Assembly: GCA_027858865.1 (NCBI GenBank) | Contig: JAQIBW010000191.1 | Coordinates: forward strand, 1 to 12,670 | Direction: 5' to 3' | Source: Sulfurimonas sp. | GTDB taxonomy: Bacteria > Campylobacterota > Campylobacteria > Campylobacterales > Sulfurimonadaceae | DNA length: 12,670 nucleotides | Shown here: one piece after another, positions 6,136-12,670 of the stretch | How the letters are laid out: every line of letters starts with the position of its first letter | Position numbering within the stretch: position 1 is the stretch's first letter | The notes under the pieces: model-generated | What the model was told of the DNA's origin: nothing | The model's database searches: none | The model's input: only the letters and a program-made list of their open reading frames with translations | Translations under genes and position numbers: made by a program

Positions 6136-7118
6136 GTCAACTGAGTATGGTAAGGTATTGTTCTGCTTAGGATTGACTTGTCAACTCCTACTATAAGTGC
6201 GAAGTGAAAGCTATTTTCTTTTAGTATAGGCAGTATCTCTTTTTCATGCTTATAACTAAACACATTTTCGTCTTCTGAGTGTTTAACGCAAGAGGGGATG
6301 ATGCAGATTATCTTTGCCCAAGATGCACGAGAGTGTAGAAAGGTTATCTCACTATCCACAAGGCTTGTGGTTGGTTCAAAGATAAGTACTTTATCGCTTG
6401 TTCCAAAGTCTTTTATCTCAAAGTTCTTGTTTGTAAATACTGCTTCAAAGTGTTCTATAGGAGTAAACTTTCTAAGTCTAAATCCAATTTTTAGGCTTTT
6501 AAACAGATGCAAAAGTTCTGCAAGGTATGGAATGAAAAACGGAGAAATAAGCTGTCTTTCATAAAAGATGTTGTCATAGATAAATGATGTCTCAAAAAGA
6601 GTTTGTTCCATAATCTCTATGGTTTCTATAGATATTTTTGAAAGAGTTTTTACATTAGTAAACATATCTTTAGAGTTTAGAGTAGGGCAGAAAAGTATCG
6701 TAGTTCTGTCATCTACTTCCCAAAGGGACTTGAAAACGGTTCTTATGTCTCCATGAACAACTACAAAGCTTGTTTGGGTTATAACTTGAAGGGCAAGTTT
6801 TAAAATAATTTCATTACATTCGTAAGCTACGACTTCTTTTTCAATCATCTTGAAACGTAGAAGTCGTTTTACAGCTTCATCTATGTCGTTGACTTTTATC
6901 CAAGCGATTTCTTCATCGCTTACTTGAACTAGCTTGTCAAAAACTATTCCGTATGCACCGTTTGAGACTGCTAGATCGATGTCTTCTTCATCATAAGCGA
7001 AAAATATATCACCTCTTTTTACTCTGTGAGCCTCAAAGATAGTGTTTTCAAAACTGTTTACACAAGGCTCATTTTCGAGTTTACCATGTGTAAGTGCAAG
7101 GAAGTTTTCAAGTCTCAT
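6126..7118 (-). CDS. Conserved protein with Mur-ligase-like N-terminal domain, no P-loop
   Basis: A 330-residue protein of unknown function. Residues about 15-90 resemble the N-terminal substrate-binding domain of MurE/MurF: HRVKRGDIFFAYDEEDIDLAVSNG..GIVFD, then an IKVNDIDEAVKRLL segment as in Mur ligases. The following part does not show the ATP-binding GxxGKT; the corresponding stretch reads VVHGDIRTVFKSLW (about 119-132), so ligase activity is unlikely. No signal peptide or membrane segment is obvious. The ATG overlaps the metG stop by 4 nt (ATGA), so it is translated with metG. From memory its place after metG equals that of C. jejuni Cj0837c, a hypothetical protein. A degenerate MurF-like scaffold or regulator is one guess; no function is assigned. 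Confidence 0.8.
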   Translation of the reverse strand: MRLENFLALTHGKLENEPCVNSFENTIFEAHRVKRGDIFFAYDEEDIDLAVSNGAYGIVFDKLVQVSDEEIAWIKVNDIDEAVKRLLRFKMIEKEVVAYECNEIILKLALQVITQTSFVVVHGDIRTVFKSLWEVDDRTTILFCPTLNSKDMFTNVKTLSKISIETIEIMEQTLFETSFIYDNIFYERQLISPFFIPYLAELLHLFKSLKIGFRLRKFTPIEHFEAVFTNKNFEIKDFGTSDKVLIFEPTTSLVDSEITFLHSRASWAKIICIIPSCVKHSEDENVFSYKHEKEILPILKENSFHFALIVGVDKSILSRTIPYHTQLTLF

Positions 7119-9064
7119 CCAATAGGGGTTCCTGCTTTTTTAGGTTTTTCAGGTCTTACTAGACATAGACCATCTTCATCTTTAGCAGCAAGAAGCATTC
7201 CCTCAGACATCATTCCCATAAGCTTTGCAGGTTTTAGGTTGGCTACAACACATACCTGAGTGTTTATCAATGATTCAGCAGAGTAGAACTCTTTGATTCC
7301 TGCTACAACTTGTCTGTTTGTACCTTCTCCTATGTCAACTTGTAGTTTTAGAAGTTTTTTACTCTTAGGAACTTCCTCAGCTTCTATAACTACCCCGACT
7401 TTAAGAGACGTTTCAAAGAACTGACCGATTTCAATAAGATTATCTTCTTCTTTTTTAGCTTCTTTATCAGTAATAAGATCTTCTTTCATATTGTCATTTG
7501 GCTTATCATCAGGCATAGCTTCAGGAGACTCTTCCATCAAAGGCTCTTCAATACGAGGGAAAAGAGGCGGAACTTTCTTGATATTAAATAATTTCAATAG
7601 TTTTTTATCTATAACTAGCTCGTTGTAGCTAGTATTGTCAATAGTAAAGTTAAGTGCATCTGCAATCGTAGCAGTAGTCTTAGGCATAACAGGACTAAGC
7701 ATGATAGATGCTTTAGCTAAGATGTTTGCAACAAGGGCAACAGTAGCAAGGGCTTCATCTTTTTTACCTTCTTTCATCTTAACCCATGGAGCATGTTCTT
7801 CAATAGCTTTGTTTCCAATAGCAAATAGCTTCCAAAGTTCTTCTAAATACCTATGAGTCTGCATATTTTGCATAAAGCCATCAAGGTTACCAAGGGCTTC
7901 ATTCATAGCATCTAGCTCTTTTGTATGGTATTTCTCTACATCTATACTATCTATTTCAAAGTCAGAGTATTTTCCACTCATACCGATGATACGGTTAAGT
8001 AGATTTCCAAGGTCATTGCTAAGTTCTGAGTTGATTCTGTCTATGAATGCTCTTTGAGAAAAGTCACCATCTTGACCGAAAGGAACTTCGCGAAGCATAA
8101 AATATCTAAGGTTCTCAACACCATAAAGGTCTGAAACCTCTTTTGGAGAGACAACATTACCTTTTGACTTACTCATCTTCTCACCATCTCTAGTCCACCA
8201 TCCATGAGCACCAATGTGCTGAGGAAGTGGCAAGTCAAGACTCATAAGAAATGCTGGCCAGTAAATAGCGTGAAAACGAAGGATATCTTTACCTACGAAT
8301 TGTGTAGATGCAGGCCAGAAATCCATGTTAGCTTCGTCTGTACCGTAACCTAAAGCTGTAATATAGTTCATAAGAGCATCTAACCAAACATACATAACGT
8401 GCTTGTCATCATTCATAGACTCAGGAAGCTTAACACCCCAAGTGAAAGATGTACGAGTAACAGAAAGATCTCTCAAACCACCTTTTACAAAGTTAATAAC
8501 TTCATTAGCACGAGAACGAGGAAGGATAAAATCAGGATTTTCTTCATAATGTTTAAGAAGAGCATCTTCGTATTTGGAAAGTTTAAAAAAGTAACTTTCT
8601 TCTTTTACTATACTTGTAGTTCTACCACAATCAGGGCAGAATTCACCGTCTACAAGCTGAGTCTCAGGAAAGAAAGTCTCACAGCTTACGCAGTAGTGTC
8701 CTTCATAAAAATCTTTATAGATGTCACCTTTAGCGTACATAACTTCAAAAGCTTTTTGAACACCCAGTTTATGGTCTGCATCTGTAGTTCTAATGAACTT
8801 ATCGTAACCGATTTCAAACTCATCCCATAGGTTTTTAAATGAAGCACTGATCTCATCTGCAAACTCTTGAGTTGGCTTGCCATGTTTTTGTGCTGATTCT
8901 TCTATCTTTTGTCCATGCTCATCAGTTCCTGTTAAAAAGTAAGTTTTATTACCCTTTAGTTTCTCGTATCTAGCCATAGTATCGGCTATAAAAGTAGTAT
9001 ATGCGTGCCCAATGTGTGCTTCGCCGTTAACGTAATAGATAGGTGTTGTTATGTATTTACTCAT
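7115..9064 (-). CDS. metG: Methionyl-tRNA synthetase
   Basis: A class I aminoacyl-tRNA synthetase of 649 residues that charges tRNA-Met. HIGH is at 17-20 and KMSKS at 296-300. A zinc-binding pair CVSC (125-128) and CPDC (143-146) lies in the connective insertion. The anticodon-binding helical domain follows (about 350-500). An acidic and lysine-rich linker (about 508-542) leads to a C-terminal EMAPII-like tRNA-binding domain (about 544-638: IGQFFETSLKVGVV..VVAGI..LKPAKLMG..SEGMLLAA), which also dimerises the enzyme in other bacteria. Length and order are normal for MetRS with the C-terminal appendix. AAGGAA lies about 10 nt before the ATG. It sits 35 bp after the small Cys protein gene and overlaps the next gene by 4 nt. 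Confidence 0.97.
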   Translation of the reverse strand: MSKYITTPIYYVNGEAHIGHAYTTFIADTMARYEKLKGNKTYFLTGTDEHGQKIEESAQKHGKPTQEFADEISASFKNLWDEFEIGYDKFIRTTDADHKLGVQKAFEVMYAKGDIYKDFYEGHYCVSCETFFPETQLVDGEFCPDCGRTTSIVKEESYFFKLSKYEDALLKHYEENPDFILPRSRANEVINFVKGGLRDLSVTRTSFTWGVKLPESMNDDKHVMYVWLDALMNYITALGYGTDEANMDFWPASTQFVGKDILRFHAIYWPAFLMSLDLPLPQHIGAHGWWTRDGEKMSKSKGNVVSPKEVSDLYGVENLRYFMLREVPFGQDGDFSQRAFIDRINSELSNDLGNLLNRIIGMSGKYSDFEIDSIDVEKYHTKELDAMNEALGNLDGFMQNMQTHRYLEELWKLFAIGNKAIEEHAPWVKMKEGKKDEALATVALVANILAKASIMLSPVMPKTTATIADALNFTIDNTSYNELVIDKKLLKLFNIKKVPPLFPRIEEPLMEESPEAMPDDKPNDNMKEDLITDKEAKKEEDNLIEIGQFFETSLKVGVVIEAEEVPKSKKLLKLQVDIGEGTNRQVVAGIKEFYSAESLINTQVCVVANLKPAKLMGMMSEGMLLAAKDEDGLCLVRPEKPKKAGTPIG

Positions 9065-9099
9065 TGATAATATTCCTTAATTTTATTCTAGAAAATGGT

Positions 9100-9306
9100 T
9101 TAGAACTCAAATCCGCCCGTCTCGCCTTTGGACATGCTGTTGTATACAGACTTTACATAATCAGCTCTAAGCTCACAAGCTATGTAGTGCTCACACACAC
9201 CACAAGATGCTAGGTTTCTCTCTTTTTGACAAGCTTGCACTTTAACTATCATCTCATCTAGATGATGTTCAAACTTATCTTTTTCTGGACTATGCGTTGG
9301 CTGCAT
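9100..9306 (-). CDS. Small conserved four-cysteine protein
   Basis: A 68-residue, highly charged protein of unknown function with four cysteines spaced C26-x8-C35-x2-C38-x5-C44. The spacing suggests binding of zinc or an iron-sulfur cluster, but no known domain was recognised. It has no signal peptide or membrane segment, so it is probably cytosolic. The ATG at 9306 lies inside the extended 3' end of the fbp frame, which would end with TAG at 9290-9292; this 17-nt overlap suggests translational coupling when fbp is full length. From memory the position between fbp and metG matches C. jejuni Cj0839c, which supports a real gene rather than a chance ORF. Confidence 0.75.
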   Translation of the reverse strand: MQPTHSPEKDKFEHHLDEMIVKVQACQKERNLASCGVCEHYIACELRADYVKSVYNSMSKGETGGFEF

Positions 9307-9349
9307 AAACTTCTTTTACTCTCGCTATTTCATCCTTAGATCCAAATAA
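9290..9349 (-). pseudogene. fbp: Detached C-terminal coding tail of fbp after an in-frame TGA
   Basis: Reading on in the fbp frame past the TGA at 9350-9352 gives 19 codons, beginning LFGSKDEIARV, then TAG at 9290-9292. The joint reads H-x-x-x-P-(stop)-L-F-G-S, which lines up with the FBPase C-terminus H-Q-R-A-P-V-I-L-G-S of the human enzyme. The stop takes the place of one hydrophobic residue. With the tail the protein would be 280 residues, the length I recall for the C. jejuni enzyme. A single base change (for example TTA to TGA) explains the interruption. Confidence 0.8.
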
Positions 9350-10132
9350 TCATGGTGAAGTATCATGGATATGTGCGTATGGAAGTTGCATTAAGTCAAC
9401 TTTACCGTCAATAGCTTCACCACCAGCAATTTTGTAAATAAATGCAAAAGGGAAAACTTCAAATAGTTTACGAAGTTTACCATCAGGTTTATCACTTGTA
9501 GCAGGATATGAAAATAATCCACCGCCTTTAAGAAGAAGTTGGTGAAGGTCAGGAACCATTCCTCCAGAGTATCTAAGACGATAACCCTCTTTAAAGAAGC
9601 TATCCACCATCTCTTTGTGGTAAGGTTCCCAGTTTTGCTGAGTCCCACCAGGAGCATTTAAGTTGCCTTTTTTATTTAAACGAATCTCTTTAACAAACTC
9701 GAAATTCTCACCTTGAAGCAGGTGAAGTTTTGCTTTGTTATGAGCAAATACCATTTCAACACGAGGACCGAAAACAACATAACATGAAGCAACCATCTTG
9801 TCTGCTCCAAATTCGTTCTCATAGATACCAAAGATAGAACCTACACTTAGGTTTACATCTACCAAAGATGAGCCGTCAAGTGGGTCATAAGCTATGAAAT
9901 ACTTTCCGTTTTCATTTAATAGCATCTCATGTTCTTTCTCTTCACTGGCAATAGTATGAATAGAAGGTACCTGAGAAAACTCTTCTTCAATAATCATATC
10001 ACACTGTATGTCAAGTTGAAGCTGAGTCTCTCCAGAGCTGTTAGCCTGTTGTGAGTAGCCTATATCTTTAACATCTATTGCTACTTTAATTCTTTTTGCC
10101 GTACGCTGAATCGCGTCAAATATGTCAGTCAT
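9350..10132 (-). CDS. fbp: Fructose-1,6-bisphosphatase class I, C-terminally truncated by a TGA
   Basis: Hydrolyses fructose 1,6-bisphosphate to fructose 6-phosphate, the committed step of gluconeogenesis, needed by an organism growing without sugars. The 260 residues show the class I signature: acidic metal ligands E64-E65 (ASEEKE), YDPLDGSS (82-89), YSGGMVPDLHQLL (188-200), and KLFEVFPFAFIYKIAGGEAIDG (222-243), the active-site Lys region. The frame stops at TGA 9350-9352, just before the conserved last strand and helix, which are encoded in frame downstream (9290-9349). The truncated product would lose a core strand and may be inactive unless the stop is an error or is read through. GAAGGAAG lies upstream of the ATG, inside the end of mobB, with a 4-bp gap to that gene. 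Confidence 0.9.
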   Translation of the reverse strand: MTDIFDAIQRTAKRIKVAIDVKDIGYSQQANSSGETQLQLDIQCDMIIEEEFSQVPSIHTIASEEKEHEMLLNENGKYFIAYDPLDGSSLVDVNLSVGSIFGIYENEFGADKMVASCYVVFGPRVEMVFAHNKAKLHLLQGENFEFVKEIRLNKKGNLNAPGGTQQNWEPYHKEMVDSFFKEGYRLRYSGGMVPDLHQLLLKGGGLFSYPATSDKPDGKLRKLFEVFPFAFIYKIAGGEAIDGKVDLMQLPYAHIHDTSP

Positions 10133-10136
10133 TTAT

Positions 10137-10640
10137 TTATACTTCCTTCGCATTTTTAAGTATCCAAGATATTACATCTTCGCAGTTATTTAAGTCCAGT
10201 ACATCAACATCAGCAGGTATCGCGTAGTCTGCTGTGTTTATACTGTCATCAATCGCCAAAGCATCCATATATGCAAAGTATTCACGGTCAAGTGTCTCTC
10301 TAAATATACTTATACGTGGCAGTGGTAGATATTTTAAACCCTCGACAAGTAGAATGTCAAAATCATTAAAAAGTCTAATCATCTCATCTAAATCTTTGTT
10401 TTGTTTTGAGAAGTAAGTAGTTCTAGTAGGGGAGGTTACAATCACCTCTGCGCCAGTATCTGAGAACTTGTAACTATCTTTACCCTCTACATCAAAACGA
10501 GCCTTGTCACTTGGGTCATGTTTAATTATTGCAACTCTTTTGCCTTGCTCATGAATCAGTTTTCTTGCTACTTTTAGTATAAGAGTAGTCTTCCCGCTAT
10601 TCGATGGACCTGTAAATGCAACTGCTAATCTTTTATTCAC
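10137..10640 (-). CDS. mobB: Molybdopterin-guanine dinucleotide biosynthesis protein MobB
   Basis: A 167-residue P-loop GTPase that assists MobA in attaching GMP to molybdopterin, giving the bis-MGD cofactor used by periplasmic nitrate reductase and formate dehydrogenase. The Walker A motif GPSNSGKTT is at 11-19, followed by VAIIKHDP (36-43). The segment ILLVEGLKYLPLPRISIFRE (about 96-115) carries the family's VEG-x-K-x7-I pattern. Length is normal for single-domain MobB. It is the first gene of the minus-strand run mobB-fbp-small Cys protein-metG-MurF-like, with a -10 box TATAAT at 10679-10684 about 40 bp upstream. The Shine-Dalgarno is weak (AAAGTGA directly before ATG). Confidence 0.93.
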   Translation of the reverse strand: MNKRLAVAFTGPSNSGKTTLILKVARKLIHEQGKRVAIIKHDPSDKARFDVEGKDSYKFSDTGAEVIVTSPTRTTYFSKQNKDLDEMIRLFNDFDILLVEGLKYLPLPRISIFRETLDREYFAYMDALAIDDSINTADYAIPADVDVLDLNNCEDVISWILKNAKEV

Positions 10641-10747
10641 TTTATGTCTTTGTATTTATTTATCTAAAAATTTAAGTGATTATACAAAATAGTCTTTAAA
10701 AGCTTGTTTAATAAGATATAATTCTTTCATAAATCATAGGAATAATC
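10641..10747. promoter_or_regulatory. Divergent promoter region between mobB and the lipoprotein gene
   Basis: Two face-away -10 boxes are visible. TATAAT at 10679-10684 on the minus strand serves the mobB operon. TATAAT at 10717-10722 on the plus strand serves the lipoprotein gene, with start expected near 10729. Neither has a convincing -35, which is usual in Campylobacterota. AGGA at 10738-10741 is a good Shine-Dalgarno 6 nt before the lipoprotein ATG. Confidence 0.6.
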
Positions 10748-11242
10748 ATGAAATATCTATTAACAATTTTAACTTTTTCAATACTATTTATGGGATGTGC
10801 AGATAAAAATGCTTTTACCAAGTTCAATATGCAACCATATCAAGAACTAGGCGCAGCAAGCCTACAGGGAAGTAAGATAAAAATGGGTGAAAATATAGAG
10901 GGAATCTTCTCTGCTATTTACCTAAATAAAGTCTATCCAAATGTATATACAGTTAACGAATATTTTTATGTATATCTTTACCTAAAAAATGACAAAAAAA
11001 TGCACGACACAAACACTCTTGATGATATAAAACTAACTATGAGACTTAACGGTAAGTTGCCTGTAAAAATTAAAAAGCTAGATGCTAAAAATCAGTTTTC
11101 TCATCTAGCATCTGTCTACAGTGAGTGGAGAAGATACTATCTTGTAGCTTTTGAGAAAGAAGATGAAAGTTCGATTAACCTTGTTCTCGAAACCGATCAG
11201 TCTTCTTCGGATGAGTTAACGTATCAAAAAGACGAAGAATAG
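10748..11242 (+). CDS. Putative lipoprotein of unknown function
   Basis: A 164-residue protein with a short lipoprotein signal: MKYLL, a hydrophobic stretch (4-15) and the lipobox-like LFMGC with the lipidated Cys at position 17. The residue after it is Ala, which in Gram-negative bacteria favours the outer membrane. The mature part is mixed strand and helix with a lysine-rich middle (LKNDKKMHD; GKLPVKIKKLD) and an acidic tail; no known domain was recognised. It has its own promoter and Shine-Dalgarno. From memory the position matches the putative lipoprotein Cj0842 of C. jejuni, next to slt. Its last 68 bp are also the last 68 bp of slt on the other strand. Confidence 0.8.
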   Translation: MKYLLTILTFSILFMGCADKNAFTKFNMQPYQELGAASLQGSKIKMGENIEGIFSAIYLNKVYPNVYTVNEYFYVYLYLKNDKKMHDTNTLDDIKLTMRLNGKLPVKIKKLDAKNQFSHLASVYSEWRRYYLVAFEKEDESSINLVLETDQSSSDELTYQKDEE

Positions 11243-12670
11243 AGACTTCCTCACCCATTACTTTTTTATACATCACATAATTCGCAAGAACTTTCTTTCC
11301 ATACTCTCTACTCTGAGAGTTAGACATCATCTCCATACTTAAAAATGGTTCATATTTTCCACTGTTAAAAGTACCTTGTTCGAGGTGTCTTCTTAAAAAA
11401 CCCATACCACCATTGTAAGCATAAGCCATAAAGAGAGGATGATATAGAGATTTTTTCATCCATTTAAGATGGTTTAATGCATAGTTGATATTGTTTTTAG
11501 GGATAAACATCTCATCATAATTTTTTACTGGATTTTTTATCTGCTTAGATATAGCATCTGCTACAAACGGCATAAGCTGCATCAGACCAAGAGCATAAGA
11601 ACGAGACAGAGCAGCAGGGATAAGTCTACTCTCTTGACGCATAATCGCATAAACTAGAGCCTTTTCGTCTGTTGATATATTTCTTAAATATCTGTCATAA
11701 GGCATAACGTAACCGTGCATTGCATATTTATACGCTTTTTCAAGAATCAGAGTCTGAACGGGTATCATATCTTCTTGCATGTATGATTTTGAGAGTTCAT
11801 AAAGTTCATCTTGTGACGCGGATGCGCTTTTTATATCTTTTAGTATTTGATTCCACTCAAATGGATCTTGTATATTTTCATCTGCCTTATCTTCATTTAC
11901 TTCTACAGCACAAAAATAGTTATTGAAGCTTTTATTTTTAATCTCATGCGCATATAGAGTGTACATGTTTATATCTTCACTGTTTAACAACTTATCTAGA
12001 TATTTTTGATTTTCTGTGACTTTGTACATCCAGAAGTAGTTTTTATCAACATCTATTTTATGCTTAGCTTTTAAAAGAGATAGATTAAAGTAACGTAGAG
12101 CTTCAGTGTTACTTAGATGCAGAAGATGGTTAAGAGCCAGATAAAAGTTAGTTTTAGAGTTTAACTTTTCTCCATCTAGATTTAAAAGGGCCAACTGCAG
12201 CCTATTTAACTTATCATCATGTACAACTATTTTAACAAACTGCGATATTCTCCAAGACGATGCCATCTTATTTATAAACTCTTCATTTAGATGAATGTTA
12301 AGGTTTTTTCTTCGATGATTAGCTGTAGTTCTTACAAAAAGTGATAGTACAGTATTGGCATCATACTTACTATATGCTTTTTGTGAATAAGGTTCATTCT
12401 GAATTTTAAGAAGTTCTTTTCTAGAGTTTTTATGGATTTTTTTTAGTAGTTTTTCTCTATCTTTATTAGTCATAGCAAGTGTTTTATATGGAGAGAAAGC
12501 GAATTCTAAACATTTCTCGTCTTCTATAGAGAGAAGATTTTTCTCTTTCATACAAGAGATTTTTTTCTTTACTTCTTGATTATTAGTCTTTTTTGCATAA
12601 AGTTTAAATAGTTTATTGCTTTTACCCTTAATCTGAGCGTAAGCTTTATCAGCTTGCTCGGGAGTAATAT
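11175..12670 (-). CDS. slt: Soluble lytic murein transglycosylase (partial, 5' end outside window)
   Basis: Cleaves the MurNAc-GlcNAc bond of peptidoglycan in the periplasm, forming 1,6-anhydro ends. Residue numbers here count from the internal Met at 12551. The C-terminal SLT domain is clear: MRQESRLIP with catalytic E307, the SYALGLMQLMP motif (318-328), NINYALNHLKWM (354-365) and YAYNGG (377-382). The preceding part is helix-rich, as in the Slt70 superhelical domain. The Met at 12551 is not the true start: the frame stays open upstream to the window edge, about 39 more codons (Cys precedes this Met), and no signal peptide is seen. Its gene ends inside the convergent lipoprotein gene. From memory it corresponds to C. 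jejuni Cj0843c. Confidence 0.92.
   Translation of the reverse strand, partial: ITPEQADKAYAQIKGKSNKLFKLYAKKTNNQEVKKKISCMKEKNLLSIEDEKCLEFAFSPYKTLAMTNKDREKLLKKIHKNSRKELLKIQNEPYSQKAYSKYDANTVLSLFVRTTANHRRKNLNIHLNEEFINKMASSWRISQFVKIVVHDDKLNRLQLALLNLDGEKLNSKTNFYLALNHLLHLSNTEALRYFNLSLLKAKHKIDVDKNYFWMYKVTENQKYLDKLLNSEDINMYTLYAHEIKNKSFNNYFCAVEVNEDKADENIQDPFEWNQILKDIKSASASQDELYELSKSYMQEDMIPVQTLILEKAYKYAMHGYVMPYDRYLRNISTDEKALVYAIMRQESRLIPAALSRSYALGLMQLMPFVADAISKQIKNPVKNYDEMFIPKNNINYALNHLKWMKKSLYHPLFMAYAYNGGMGFLRRHLEQGTFNSGKYEPFLSMEMMSNSQSREYGKKVLANYVMYKKVMGEEVSILRLFDTLTHPKKTDRFREQG

Noticed and set aside
8399..8830. Plus-strand open frame of 143 codons inside metG
   Set aside because: It lies wholly antisense to well-conserved MetRS coding sequence and resembles no known protein; same for the other frames nested in glmE, metG, fbp and slt.
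9350..9352. TGA in fbp read as Trp or selenocysteine by a changed genetic code
   Set aside because: TGA serves as the normal stop of the antitoxin, glmE and metG in this window, and no SECIS-like context was recognised; mutation or error is simpler.
11203..11239. Hairpin (TTCTTCG / CGAAGAA) as a bidirectional terminator for lipoprotein and slt
   Set aside because: Only 7 bp with a 23-nt loop, inside coding sequence of both genes, and no T-run after it.
12549..12551. ATG at 12551 as the start of slt
   Set aside because: The frame is open upstream to the window edge and the sequence from this Met has no signal peptide, so it is an internal Met.

Overview
The window looks like part of a Campylobacterota chromosome (epsilonproteobacterium, Sulfurimonas-like). 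The DNA is AT-rich and densely packed, and promoters show a clear TATAAT -10 box with a weak -35. The right half carries, in order on the minus strand, mobB, fbp, a small Cys protein, metG and a Mur-ligase-like protein, then a plus-strand lipoprotein facing a minus-strand slt. From memory this is the gene order of Campylobacter jejuni Cj0837c-Cj0843c, so I treat 6126-12670 as conserved core and 1-6115 as the accessory part. The species assignment is inference.

Region 1 (1-783): a very AT-rich type II toxin-antitoxin pair (Phd/YefM-type antitoxin, RelE/ParE-type toxin) with an 8-nt gene overlap. Its own promoter carries an operator-like palindrome, and two back-to-back hairpins plus a nine-base motif present three times lie upstream. 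Positions 784-913 hold no gene.

Region 2 (914-5533): a complete coenzyme B12-dependent glutamate mutase set, glmS-glmE-glmL, translationally coupled by 1- and 4-nt overlaps. After a long near-perfect hairpin comes an AMP-forming adenylate ligase. No methylaspartate ammonia-lyase is present, so the usual fermentative role is not supported. The layout fits instead synthesis of 3-methylaspartate and its possible activation by the ligase, as in some secondary-metabolite pathways, but no carrier protein or acceptor enzyme lies in the window. This orphan four-gene set is the best candidate for an undescribed system here.

Region 3 (5600-6115): a stand-alone ferritin-like diiron protein with its own promoter and ribosome binding site, converging on the minus-strand operon.

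Region 4 (6126-10640, minus strand): mobB (molybdenum cofactor), fbp (gluconeogenesis), a 68-residue four-Cys protein, metG (methionyl-tRNA synthetase) and a degenerate Mur-ligase-like protein. They are tightly spaced and probably one operon read from a promoter near 10680. The fbp frame has an in-frame TGA exactly where the conserved C-terminal strand begins; beyond it the frame continues for 19 family-like residues to a stop that overlaps the next gene. This is a nonsense mutation, a sequence error or read-through.

Region 5 (10641-12670): a divergent promoter region, a small lipoprotein, and a convergent lytic transglycosylase gene (slt) that runs off the right edge. The two genes share 68 bp of coding sequence at their 3' ends. 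No tRNA, rRNA, CRISPR array or insertion sequence was seen.
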